From an uncultured Eubacteriales bacterium (GTDB taxonomy: Bacteria; Bacillota; Clostridia; Oscillospirales; CAG-272): DNA of 22,091 bases. The notes beneath the pieces were generated by a model that saw only the letters and a list, made by a program, of their open reading frames with translations, was not told the DNA's origin and searched no databases. The stretch covers positions 1 through 22,091 of the forward strand of contig CAKSPO010000033.1 of NCBI GenBank assembly GCA_934481515.1, written 5' to 3'. Positions 5,144-12,943 of this stretch are shown one piece after another. A program made the translations under genes and the position numbers. The first letter of the stretch is position 1; each line of letters starts with the position of its first letter.

Positions 5144-7864
5144 TCAGCGGTCTTCCTCTTCCATTTGCAGGATGCGGTCAAGAATGCGCTGGCAGTTGTT
5201 CCTGTCGTCGAAGGCGAAGAAGCGGTCGATGCGTTCCCGGTAAACAGGCTTGAGCTGACAGCCGTTCTTCATATAGTTGATCAGAAGGTCTACGGTGGAG
5301 TCAAGATCGTAGGTGACCTCCCCGAAGCCGTCTCTTTCGTAGTCGAAGTAGCCTGCCACGCAGACATGGTCGCCCTTGAAGAACTCCGCTTTGTCAAACT
5401 GTGCGTAAAGCACGGGTTTGCGCAGGTAGGCGAAATCGAACAGGGCAGAGGAATAGTCTGACAGCACGAGGTCGCTTTCCGCGTACACGTCGCGGTATTC
5501 GTCCCCGATGGTGAAGAAGCGAACGTCCGGATGATGGTCGAACAGGTCTGCCTTAGTGATGATGTTGGGGTGGGGCATATAGCAGACGGTATAGCCGTAC
5601 TGCCGGGCGGCGGCAAGCAGGCGCGGGTCGTTGATCAGTCCGTTATAAAAGCGGAAGTAATCGCTTTTGCAAAATTCCTCGGAGGCTCCCCAGACGCCGG
5701 ATACCGGATCCAATTCTCCCATCAGGTAGCGTCTCCAGGTCGGCATGATGGTGATATACTTCTTTTCGTTCCGGTAGAGGCGGTCGAAGCGGGCAAATCC
5801 GGTCAGCCACACCTCGCGGTTTGTATAAAAATATGCGGGGGTATTGACGATGGAGTCGTGCTCCGGCTTTGCCGCGCACACAAAGCCGCGGATGTTTTTG
5901 TTATACTTGTTCAGCCAGCCGGAAATGTCGTTCTGGGTGACGCCGTGCTGGAGAAAAATATAGTTCTTTGTCCGCAGCAGGTCGCGGTACGGCTCGGAAT
6001 AGTAGTTGAACGGATTGATGACGAAATCGTCCCCGTGGGAGGAGATGATATTGGTGGCAAGCAGATGCAGAATTTTGTAGCGGGCGGAATCCCGTGCGAC
6101 GACGCGCCCGACCTTTTTCATTTTTTGGTAATCTGCTCCGCGGTTGATGCAGTAATAGGTGCGGGCGCCGCGGAAGCCGATGTTTTTCAGATGGCGGAAA
6201 AACGCCTCTCCGTTGTCTCCGCATTTGTTCAGGCGGTCGGAAATCAGCCAGATTTCCTTCTTGCAGAAGTGCGAAAGGAAGCGGACCAGAGGGCGGACGA
6301 GAGACGCCTTTCCGGCTCCCTCCGCGGAGCTTTGCCACAGCTCCTTACAGTATGCCTTTTCCAATTTCCGGATGGTATGCCGGTCTGCCTTCTGCACGCA
6401 CAGGGCATTTTCGCAGAAGCGGAAAACGAGTCCGTCTTTTGCGTAATAAGCGTTCCGGTATCGCTTTCCGACCGGGAAGAAGGTGCCGGGGTTGATGTTC
6501 TTCTGTTCCACATCGGTGCTTCCGAGGACGGTGTGAAGGGTGATAAGGGTTTCTTTCGCGTCGAGAAGGCTCCGGGGAAAGGCAAAGGAGACGTGATAGA
6601 AGAAGGAGACGACGGCGCCGTTGCTTTGGACGTGGTTGGTTCTGGTACAGCTTTCCGCTTCGATTTTTTCTCCGTTGACCGAGAGATAAAAGCGGTCGGG
6701 CAGGACGCCGAGGTTGAGAACAACCTCCCGCAGAGAGAGACGGACGGTCTCCTTTGTCAGCCGCAGGAAGGAAAACTCCGTGCGGTTGTTGGAAAAGCGG
6801 TGATAGTCGTGGTAGCCGTTCCCGTAAATGATATTGTCGTTCATGAAGAACAGAAACGGCTCCGGTTCCGCGCTCTTTGCCGCGGCTGCCGCTTTTCTTT
6901 GCAGAAGGTGGAGTTTGATGTCAAGTGAGAGCGACCGCTGTGCCATGATGACCTCATCCTCCATGCGGAAAATGCAGTCGTCCAGCATCTTACGGTATTC
7001 CGAACACTCTTCCTCGGACAGGGGGGCAGGAGCTGACGGAAGCTGGAGCTTCCATTGCAGGTCACACATGACGGTATTCTGCACGAAGCGGGGAAGGTAT
7101 CCGTATTTCTTTTCCGCCAGATTCAGAATGCCTTGCGCAAAGTAGCGCATATAGTTGAGGTACCATTCCTTTTTGTCGGGCGCTGTGGCGATGAGAGAGG
7201 TCCCGTAACGGCGGTAGAAATATTTCGCTTCCGCGACGACACCGAGAAACGGTCGGTCCAGAAGCAGGCGTGAGATCATTTCCGCATCCTCTGCGGTCAT
7301 CAGGCGCTCGTCAAAATGCAGCTTTTCCTTCACACGGGCGGGGAAAAATGCGGATGCTGCGGAAAGCTGCGGGTAAAAATATTCCTTCTCCAGCGGAATG
7401 ACGCGGGTTCCGCCGAGAAATTTATTGTTGAGGTGATGGGAATTGGTACTGGCTCCGAAGAGGAAGATCGGGATTGCGGCGATGTCTGCCTCATCCTCAT
7501 GTGCTTCAAAGTAGGCAAGAACCGATTCCAGCGTATTTTCCGAGAGCATATCATCGGGGTCGCAGAAGTTGATATATTTTCCGCGTACGTGCGGAAGTCC
7601 CGCGTTCCGTGCGGATGCGGCTCCTCCGTTTTCCTTGTGGACGACCGTGATGTTTTCCGGGTATTGCTCCCGGTAACGGTCGCAGAGTTCACCCGAGCGG
7701 TCGGGGGATCCGTCATCCACCAGAATCAGCTGTACATTCTGCCGGAAGTCCAGCGTCTGAGACAGAAGGCTTCCGATAAAGTCCTCCAGATATTCCTGCG
7801 CCCGGTAAACGGCGGAAACAATGCTGAAAAGAAACGGGGTTTCGTTTGTTTTGGTTGGTTGCAT
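5144..7864 (-). CDS. Bifunctional GT2 glycosyltransferase / CDP-glycerol glycerophosphotransferase (TagF-like)
   Basis: A 906-residue cytoplasmic or membrane-associated enzyme predicted to build a phosphopolyol-containing glycopolymer. The N-terminal GT-A domain (about 10-330) shows the family-2 pattern: FSIVSAVYR, VDDGS with D50-D51, NGGAASARNAGL, and the DxD-like DPDD at 102-105. A linking segment (about 340-480) is beta-rich in appearance. The C-terminal half (about 535-900) has the CDP-glycerol:polyglycerophosphate glycerophosphotransferase motifs: FLQHGVTQ (H640), GFARFDRL, IMPTWRR, MPHPN (H765) and LSDYSSALFDFAYL (D803). Known: in TagF the two histidines are essential. It is the last gene of the operon, 50 bp after the ATPase gene, with GGAGAGG about 13 nt before ATG. 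Acceptor and sugar are unknown; the polyol could be glycerol, ribitol or another CDP-activated alcohol. Confidence 0.88.
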   Translation of the reverse strand: MQPTKTNETPFLFSIVSAVYRAQEYLEDFIGSLLSQTLDFRQNVQLILVDDGSPDRSGELCDRYREQYPENITVVHKENGGAASARNAGLPHVRGKYINFCDPDDMLSENTLESVLAYFEAHEDEADIAAIPIFLFGASTNSHHLNNKFLGGTRVIPLEKEYFYPQLSAASAFFPARVKEKLHFDERLMTAEDAEMISRLLLDRPFLGVVAEAKYFYRRYGTSLIATAPDKKEWYLNYMRYFAQGILNLAEKKYGYLPRFVQNTVMCDLQWKLQLPSAPAPLSEEECSEYRKMLDDCIFRMEDEVIMAQRSLSLDIKLHLLQRKAAAAAKSAEPEPFLFFMNDNIIYGNGYHDYHRFSNNRTEFSFLRLTKETVRLSLREVVLNLGVLPDRFYLSVNGEKIEAESCTRTNHVQSNGAVVSFFYHVSFAFPRSLLDAKETLITLHTVLGSTDVEQKNINPGTFFPVGKRYRNAYYAKDGLVFRFCENALCVQKADRHTIRKLEKAYCKELWQSSAEGAGKASLVRPLVRFLSHFCKKEIWLISDRLNKCGDNGEAFFRHLKNIGFRGARTYYCINRGADYQKMKKVGRVVARDSARYKILHLLATNIISSHGDDFVINPFNYYSEPYRDLLRTKNYIFLQHGVTQNDISGWLNKYNKNIRGFVCAAKPEHDSIVNTPAYFYTNREVWLTGFARFDRLYRNEKKYITIMPTWRRYLMGELDPVSGVWGASEEFCKSDYFRFYNGLINDPRLLAAARQYGYTVCYMPHPNIITKADLFDHHPDVRFFTIGDEYRDVYAESDLVLSDYSSALFDFAYLRKPVLYAQFDKAEFFKGDHVCVAGYFDYERDGFGEVTYDLDSTVDLLINYMKNGCQLKPVYRERIDRFFAFDDRNNCQRILDRILQMEEEDR

Positions 7865-7914
7865 GGTTTTTGATAATCCTCTCCGGATTGGAATTTGTTG
7901 GGGCGCGATACCTC

Positions 7915-8700
7915 TCAGAGGTTTTGCGGAAGCACTTTGGTGGCAAGGAAGGTCTCGTATGCATCGCAGATTTCCTGTACGTTGTCACCGAAAACAATCT
8001 GCTTGCCGTGATCCAGCCACAGGATTTTATTGCACATGGCGCGCACCTGTGCGATGGAATGGGAGACGAGGATGGTGGTGGCTCCGCCCTGAATGATGGA
8101 TTTCATCTTTTCCTCACTTTTTTTGCGGAATGCGCCGTCTCCGACGGAGAGCACCTCGTCCAGAATCAGAATGTCCGGATTGACGAGGGAGGCGATGGAG
8201 AAGGCGAGCCGCGATTTCATACCGGAGGACAGGTGCTTGAACGGTCTGTCCTGAAACTCCTCCAGTTCGGCGAAGCGGATGATATCCCAATAGGTTTCAT
8301 CCATGAATTTTTTGGTGTATCCCAGCATGGCACCGCGCAGGTAGGTATTTTCCCGGACGGTCATTTCGCCGTCGAAGCCGCTCCCCAGCTCCAGCAGTGC
8401 CGCGATGTGTCCGTTGCAGGTGACGGTTCCCTCCGTTGGAACCATGATGCCGGAGACTGCCTTGAGCAGGGTGGATTTTCCGGCGCCGTTGGCACCGATG
8501 ATACCGAGCATGTCGCCGCGCTCCAGTGCGAAGGTGATGTTTTTGTCCGCCCAGAATTCGGTGACGTGATAGTTGCGGGTCAGTCTTCGGATGAGGTATT
8601 CCTTGATTCCGATTTCCTTGAAGTCACCGGTCATATAGCGGATGGAAACATGGTCAAGGGCAAGGATGGGGGGATTTGCGGAAGTGTTTGTGTTTTCCAT
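7915..8700 (-). CDS. tagH: Polysaccharide/teichoic acid ABC transporter, ATP-binding subunit (TagH/Wzt-like)
   Basis: A 261-residue ATPase that would energise export of a lipid-linked polymer through the neighbouring permease. Seen: Walker A GANGAGKST at 69-77, ABC signature LSSGM at 157-161, Walker B LILDE at 178-182, and switch His in LVSHS at about 214. The 50-60 residue N-terminal extension before the core (YMTGDFKEIGIKEYLIRRL) is typical of TagH, Wzt and RfbE proteins. No long C-terminal domain follows, so a carbohydrate-recognition domain like that of some Wzt proteins is absent. ATG at 8700 is preferred over 8709, because AAGGAGGG directly abuts the upstream ATG but lies about 9 nt from this one. 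Sixteen bp separate it from the permease gene, so the two are co-transcribed. Confidence 0.9.
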   Translation of the reverse strand: MENTNTSANPPILALDHVSIRYMTGDFKEIGIKEYLIRRLTRNYHVTEFWADKNITFALERGDMLGIIGANGAGKSTLLKAVSGIMVPTEGTVTCNGHIAALLELGSGFDGEMTVRENTYLRGAMLGYTKKFMDETYWDIIRFAELEEFQDRPFKHLSSGMKSRLAFSIASLVNPDILILDEVLSVGDGAFRKKSEEKMKSIIQGGATTILVSHSIAQVRAMCNKILWLDHGKQIVFGDNVQEICDAYETFLATKVLPQNL

Positions 8701-8716
8701 GATAGGCATCCCTCCT

Positions 8717-9505
8717 TCAGACGTAGTAAAGGAATTTATGGTTCATTTTCTTGTAGATCAACGAACCGATTCCGAATGCCGCGAGGGCGTAGAAAAGCAT
8801 CAGCAGCAGATATTGCACAGAAGGAAGAGAGGGCATTTCCCCGTTGATTCCGATGGTCACGAGACGGAAAAACTTAATGTAGGTATAGATCGGGTTGAGC
8901 AGAAACAGCTTCTCATAGCTTCCGAACTGAGAAGGATTATAAAAAATGGCGGACAGATACATCAACAGGGTCAGAAATACGCTCCACAGATACTGGACGT
9001 CCCGGAAAAAGACAAACATGGCAGAGAGAATCATTCCCATACCGACATTGAAGATCATCAGGCACAGAATGGGGTAGAGGAGCGTCAGGAACAGCGGGGT
9101 GATGGCGACACCGTCGATGACGCAGAAGATCAGAAATACGACAAAGGTCATACCGAAATTGATGAGCGAGGAGACGTTCCGTGAAAACAGAAACAGGTAT
9201 TTCGGCACGTTGATCTTGGAGAAAATTCCGGCGTTGTCCATCAGAGATGCCATGCCTCCGTTGGTTGCGTCGCTGAAGTAGGACCAGACGATGTTCCCGC
9301 AGAACAGATAAGTGGTGTAATGCAGCATATTCCTGCCAAAGAAGCGGGTGAAGACCAGGCGCATGACGAGCAGGGTCAATAGCGGCGACAAAAGGCTCCA
9401 GAGAACGCCGAGGTAGGTTCGTTTGTATTTTTTCTTGAAGTCCCGTTTGACCAGTTCCGAGAAGAGAAACCGGTGCTGACGGAACCGCTTAAGAATTTCT
9501 TTCAT
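8717..9505 (-). CDS. tagG: Polysaccharide/teichoic acid ABC transporter, permease subunit (TagG/Wzm-like)
   Basis: A 262-residue integral membrane protein of the ABC-2 permease family. It starts with a charged amphipathic stretch (RDFKKKYKRTYLGVLWSLLSPLLTLLVM), which is a hallmark of TagG, Wzm and KpsM-type exporters. About six hydrophobic segments follow (roughly 32-52, 65-78, 110-130, 138-165, 172-190, 232-250). Length matches the family. ATG is preceded by AAGGA with 7 nt spacing. It would form the export channel with the downstream ATPase and move a glycopolymer made by the two glycosyltransferases of this operon. Substrate cannot be read from sequence. tagG-like in role; orthology is not proven. 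Confidence 0.88.
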   Translation of the reverse strand: MKEILKRFRQHRFLFSELVKRDFKKKYKRTYLGVLWSLLSPLLTLLVMRLVFTRFFGRNMLHYTTYLFCGNIVWSYFSDATNGGMASLMDNAGIFSKINVPKYLFLFSRNVSSLINFGMTFVVFLIFCVIDGVAITPLFLTLLYPILCLMIFNVGMGMILSAMFVFFRDVQYLWSVFLTLLMYLSAIFYNPSQFGSYEKLFLLNPIYTYIKFFRLVTIGINGEMPSLPSVQYLLLMLFYALAAFGIGSLIYKKMNHKFLYYV

Positions 9506-9528
9506 AGATTGATCCTTCTTGCGGACGG

Positions 9529-9546
9529 AAAAGGGATTTCCCTTTT
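9529..9546. other. Short intra-operon hairpin
   Basis: AAAAGGGA (9529-9536) pairs with TCCCTTTT (9539-9546) around a two-base gap, in the 101-bp space between the first glycosyltransferase and the permease. On the minus strand there is no U-tract after the stem, so full termination is unlikely. It might reduce read-through or protect mRNA ends. Confidence 0.3.
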
Positions 9547-9606
9547 TCTGCCTTCCTTTTGTTTTTTGTGATTCTTTCCGGGCGGAGGCGCTTCTGTGCC
9601 GTGCTT

Positions 9607-10704
9607 TCAGCGGAGGTGCAATTTGAAGCGGAGCCAGCCGCGCAGATAGCGGAAAATCCAGCGCATGCCGATTCTGCCGGCATCGAATTCCGCCGCGACG
9701 ATCTCACGGGGGAGTCTGTCCCGGCGGCGCTGAAAATACTGTTCGGGGGAGATGCGGAAAAACTCCTCGGGTGTAACGCCTGCCACGACGAGAAAGTCGG
9801 CGGAAAGTGCGGAATAGTTCCCGTCCCTCAGAAAATCGCGCAGGAGCAGAAAGCCCTTTTTGCGATCCTGCAGAGGTTCTGTTTTGTCCAGCAGGGAGAA
9901 CAGCTCCCAGGAGAATTCCCGGAACACGTATCCGTTACATTCCGGCAGTCCTCCCGCGATGGCAAGCAGGCGCTTGCGGCATTCCAGATGCCGGGAGAAA
10001 ATGGAGAGTGTGTAGGTATGGGTCAGGGAAGTCTGCGTATCGCAGGCGTGGTACCAATGGAAGTAAACGTCGTTCTCAATGACGCGGTGGCGGGGATGCG
10101 CCGCCGCCAGGCGGGCAAGAAACACCACGTCCTCACCCAGATGCATGTCCTCGTCAAAGGTGAGCCCGTTGTTCAGGACGAAGGTCCGCCGGATCAGCTT
10201 TGTCCACAGACACGGCACCGCCAACAGGGAGAGAAATGCCGAATCTCTTTTTTCACACGGGACTGCGGTACTATGCCGGCTTTCCGGTGCCCCGGAGCCG
10301 TCGTTGAGAAGATCCCGGAAGGCACCGACGACGATGTCGGGAAAAGCGGTGCTCTGTTTGTCTTTGCTTTTTACAGGCTCTGTCGCCGCCTGATACATGG
10401 CTTGATAGGCGCCGGGTGGGACGGTATCGTCTCCGTCGCAGAAGGCAAGAAAGGTGCCGTGCGCTTCTGCAAGTGCCGCGTTCCGGGCATAGGCGACACC
10501 GCGGTTTTCCTTCATGCGGATGACGCGGACGCGAGGATCCTTTGCGGCGGCTTCCGCCAGAATTTCCGCACTTCCGTCCCGGGAGCAATCGTCCACCGCG
10601 ATCAGCTCGATGGACGGTCCTTCCTGCGAGAGCACCGAGGAGAGAGCGGCGGGGAGGTAGGTTTTGCAATTATAGACAGGCATAATCACGCTGATCTCCG
10701 GCAT
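9607..10704 (-). CDS. Family 2 glycosyltransferase, first gene of the polymer operon
   Basis: A 365-residue GT-A fold glycosyltransferase with N-terminal ISVIMPVYNC, IAVDDCSRDGS (D38-D39), ENRGVAYARNAAL and DxD motif CDGDD (D90, D92, D93). A later LGED motif near residue 200 is likely the catalytic-base region. The C-terminal 120 residues are basic (RWIFRYLRGWLRFKLHLR end) and may sit on the membrane face. The reading frame is open upstream to 10821, but the ATG at 10704 has AAGGAG nine nt before it. The extension would also contain the operon promoter, so 10704 is chosen. It probably adds a sugar to the lipid-linked polymer or its linkage unit; donor and acceptor are unknown. Confidence 0.87.
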   Translation of the reverse strand: MPEISVIMPVYNCKTYLPAALSSVLSQEGPSIELIAVDDCSRDGSAEILAEAAAKDPRVRVIRMKENRGVAYARNAALAEAHGTFLAFCDGDDTVPPGAYQAMYQAATEPVKSKDKQSTAFPDIVVGAFRDLLNDGSGAPESRHSTAVPCEKRDSAFLSLLAVPCLWTKLIRRTFVLNNGLTFDEDMHLGEDVVFLARLAAAHPRHRVIENDVYFHWYHACDTQTSLTHTYTLSIFSRHLECRKRLLAIAGGLPECNGYVFREFSWELFSLLDKTEPLQDRKKGFLLLRDFLRDGNYSALSADFLVVAGVTPEEFFRISPEQYFQRRRDRLPREIVAAEFDAGRIGMRWIFRYLRGWLRFKLHLR

Positions 10705-10792
10705 CGCTTGCATCTCCTTTTCTGCGTTCTGTCGGCAAAAAGCCGGTTTCCTGTGCTCCGGAATGGTTTTCCGGGGCGAAGCAACATTCATT

Positions 10793-10821
10793 ATTATAGC
10801 ACCCGGATGCCGAAAAGTCAA
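10793..10821 (-). promoter_or_regulatory. Promoter of the surface-polymer operon
   Basis: On the minus strand TTGACT (10816-10821) is followed after 17 bp by TATAAT (10793-10798). The leader to ATG 10704 is about 80 nt and contains a 6-bp dyad (CCGGAA...TTCCGG). The promoter's spacer includes GGCATCCGG, shared with the promoter at 14200-14228. Confidence 0.85.
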
Positions 10822-10902
10822 TACTTTCTGCGATTCCTGTCCTTTTTGCGGAATTCGTGTGGCTTTTACGGTCGGCTTTCTGTGGGTTTTTGGGGGGAAT
10901 AC

Positions 10903-10931
10903 TTGACAAACCGTCCGCTTTTTGCTATAAT
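10903..10931 (+). promoter_or_regulatory. Promoter of the acyl-CoA synthetase gene
   Basis: A perfect TTGACA (10903-10908) and perfect TATAAT (10926-10931) are separated by 17 bp. Transcription would begin near 10938, leaving a leader of about 140 nt. It is divergent from the polymer operon promoter, whose -35 box lies about 80 bp away. Confidence 0.9.
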
Positions 10932-10953
10932 CAAGATGTTTGCGGTATCTTCG

Positions 10954-11017
10954 GACAGTGACGGTGCCGCAGACTGTCGTGAACGGATGCGGCTCTCTGC
11001 CGGTTCCGAACCGGCAG
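10954..11017 (+). promoter_or_regulatory. Structured leader of the acyl-CoA synthetase mRNA
   Basis: Two hairpins lie in the predicted leader. The first pairs GACAGT (10954-10959) with ACTGTC (10973-10978), with CGG/CCG pairing inside. The second is a 9-bp stem, CTGCCGGTT/AACCGGCAG, with a three-base loop (10997-11017). Neither has a U-tract, so simple attenuation is not indicated. No known riboswitch consensus was recognised. Confidence 0.45.
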
Positions 11018-11077
11018 GGTTCAGTGGTTCTTCAATCTTCAATGCACAGAGGAGGCGCCGGGTTCCGGCGAGGAAGC

Positions 11078-12787
11078 ATGGGGCGAAAAAAAACAGAACG
11101 GATTTATACCAAAATTGATAATATGTGCCATTTTGCCGAGAAGATCGGAAAATACGGCGACAAAACGGCGTTTCGGTATTTTGACCGTCAGCACAATCTG
11201 CTTTCCCTGACCTATCGCAATCTTTCCGCAAAATTCTTGCAGGAAGCCGCAGGTCTTACCGCCGCAGGTCTTGCCGGAAAGCGGGTTGCTGTCATCGGGG
11301 AAACGTCGGTGGAGTGGGTGACATCCTATGTCGCCGTGATTGTGACGGGCGGGGTAGCCATTCCGATGGATCGGGAGCTGGAGGTCTCGGAGATTGAAGG
11401 CTTCCTTGCGTTTGCCGAGGCGGATGCCATCATTTATTCCGCTTCCTTCAACGAAAAATTTGCTTCTCTTGCCGAGAAGCATCCGACGGTACGGCTTCTG
11501 ATCCCGCTGGAGCCGGAAAGAGGCACGTATGAGGAAAATCCGCGGATTCTCTCCTTCCATAAGCTGATGGAGATGGGGGAGGACGCGCTGAAGGAAGGAT
11601 ATCGCTATCCGGAGCCGGGAGACCCCGACCGGATGGTGGAAATGCTGTTTACCTCCGGTACGACGGGAAGCAGCAAATGCGTGATGCTGAGCGAGAAGAA
11701 CATTTTTGCCGCGGTGAATTCCGCCTGCGAAACGGTGGATTTTTCTCCGGAGGATTCCACGGTCTCGGTGCTTCCGATCCACCACACGTATGAACTTTGC
11801 ATCATGCTGGCATCTCTCAATTACGGGATGAACGTTGCGATCAACGACAGTCTCAAGCGGGTGATGAAGAACATCAATCTTTTCCAGCCGACGGGGTTGA
11901 TTCTGGTTCCGCTGTTTGTCGCTACCATGAACAAGAAGGTCTGGGAGGAAGCAAGAAAGAACGGAAAGGATCAGATGCTCCGGTATCTGAGCGAAATCTC
12001 GAAAACGCTGCGCAAGCTGAGCTTTGATGTCCGCCGGACGCTGTTCAAGCAGGTGACCTCCGCCTTCGGAGGACAGCTTGACAAGATCATCTGCGGCGGT
12101 GCTCCGCTCAATCCGGAGCTGGCGGAAAGCTTTTCGGAGTTCGGAATCGACCTGTATGAGGGGTATGGAATTACCGAATGCTCACCGCTGATTGCGGTCT
12201 CGCCGTATTATGCGCCCAAGAAGGGGTCGGTCGGTCCGGCGGTGCCCTGCTGTGAAGTCCGTATTGAAACGGATCATATGAACGACAAGGGGTATTCCGA
12301 GGGTGAGATTCAGGTCAGGGGCGACAATGTGATGCTCGGCTACTACAAGAATCCGGAGGAAACGGCGAAGGTCTTTACCGAGGACGGCTGGTTCTGCACC
12401 GGGGACATCGGGTATATGGATGAGGACGGTTATATCTTCATCACGGGACGAAAAAAATATGTGATCGTTCTGGAAAACGGCAAGAACGTCTTCCCGGAGG
12501 AGATTGAGGAATATCTCGGACGGCTGGACTGCATCGGGGAGTGTGTGGTGCTTGGCAGAAAGAACCCGGAGAGCGGAGAGCTGGTTCTGACCGCGGTGGT
12601 CTACCCGCAACCGGATCAGTTTGAAAATTATGACGATCATGATGCCGTGGAAAAGACGGTGCGGGATCAGATCGGGAAAATGAACCGCCGTCTGGTTTCC
12701 TACAAGCAGATCCGCAATGTAGAATTCCGCTACACGCCGTTTGAAAAAACGACTTCCAAAAAAATCAAGCGCCATCTGGTGCAGTGA
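11078..12787 (+). CDS. Long-chain fatty acid--CoA ligase (AMP-forming acyl-CoA synthetase)
   Basis: A 569-residue member of the ANL adenylating superfamily that would activate a carboxylic acid, probably a fatty acid, to acyl-AMP and then acyl-CoA. Seen: the P-loop FTSGTTGSSK at 191-200, EGYGITE at 361-367, GWFCTGDIGYMDEDGYIFITGRKK (TGD 441-443, GRKK 457-460), and a C-terminal TSKKIKR with the likely catalytic lysine at 561 or 562. The residue after the P-loop lysine is Cys rather than the usual Gly. No transmembrane segment or carrier domain is visible. An in-frame ATG exists at 10940, but 11078 begins the conserved region and has GAGG 4 nt upstream. The gene is monocistronic between its own promoter and terminator. 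Aryl or medium-chain substrates cannot be excluded. Confidence 0.87.
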   Translation: MGRKKTERIYTKIDNMCHFAEKIGKYGDKTAFRYFDRQHNLLSLTYRNLSAKFLQEAAGLTAAGLAGKRVAVIGETSVEWVTSYVAVIVTGGVAIPMDRELEVSEIEGFLAFAEADAIIYSASFNEKFASLAEKHPTVRLLIPLEPERGTYEENPRILSFHKLMEMGEDALKEGYRYPEPGDPDRMVEMLFTSGTTGSSKCVMLSEKNIFAAVNSACETVDFSPEDSTVSVLPIHHTYELCIMLASLNYGMNVAINDSLKRVMKNINLFQPTGLILVPLFVATMNKKVWEEARKNGKDQMLRYLSEISKTLRKLSFDVRRTLFKQVTSAFGGQLDKIICGGAPLNPELAESFSEFGIDLYEGYGITECSPLIAVSPYYAPKKGSVGPAVPCCEVRIETDHMNDKGYSEGEIQVRGDNVMLGYYKNPEETAKVFTEDGWFCTGDIGYMDEDGYIFITGRKKYVIVLENGKNVFPEEIEEYLGRLDCIGECVVLGRKNPESGELVLTAVVYPQPDQFENYDDHDAVEKTVRDQIGKMNRRLVSYKQIRNVEFRYTPFEKTTSKKIKRHLVQ

Positions 12788-12820
12788 GCGCGGTACCACG
12801 TTTCATTTTGTATTCTGTAC

Positions 12821-12879
12821 AGGAAGAGCAATGCTATGCGAAGAATCTTTTTCTTCACAGGCATTGCTCTTTCCTTTTT
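12821..12879 (+). terminator. Terminator of the acyl-CoA synthetase gene
   Basis: AGGAAGAGCAATGC (12821-12834) pairs with GCATTGCTCTTTCCT (12861-12875), with one bulged base. A nested GAAGAA/TTCTTC hairpin lies in the loop, and a T-tract follows at 12875-12879. It lies 34 bp after the stop codon. Confidence 0.88.
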
Positions 12880-12943
12880 GTATGAAATTGCTTTTTTGCG
12901 GAGACTGTTTTTTTGCGGCACGGATGCGGGTGGAGACTCCGGC

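Noticed and set aside
5531..6928. 465-codon ORF opposite the GT2-TagF gene
   Set aside because: Antisense shadow of a gene with clear motifs; no domain or ribosome site.
10705..10821. N-terminal extension of the first glycosyltransferase
   Set aside because: The extension would contain the operon's own -35 and -10 boxes, and the ATG at 10704 has a strong AAGGAG site.
10940..11077. N-terminal extension of the acyl-CoA synthetase
   Set aside because: ATG 10940 falls at the predicted transcription start with no ribosome site, and the extension has no family similarity.
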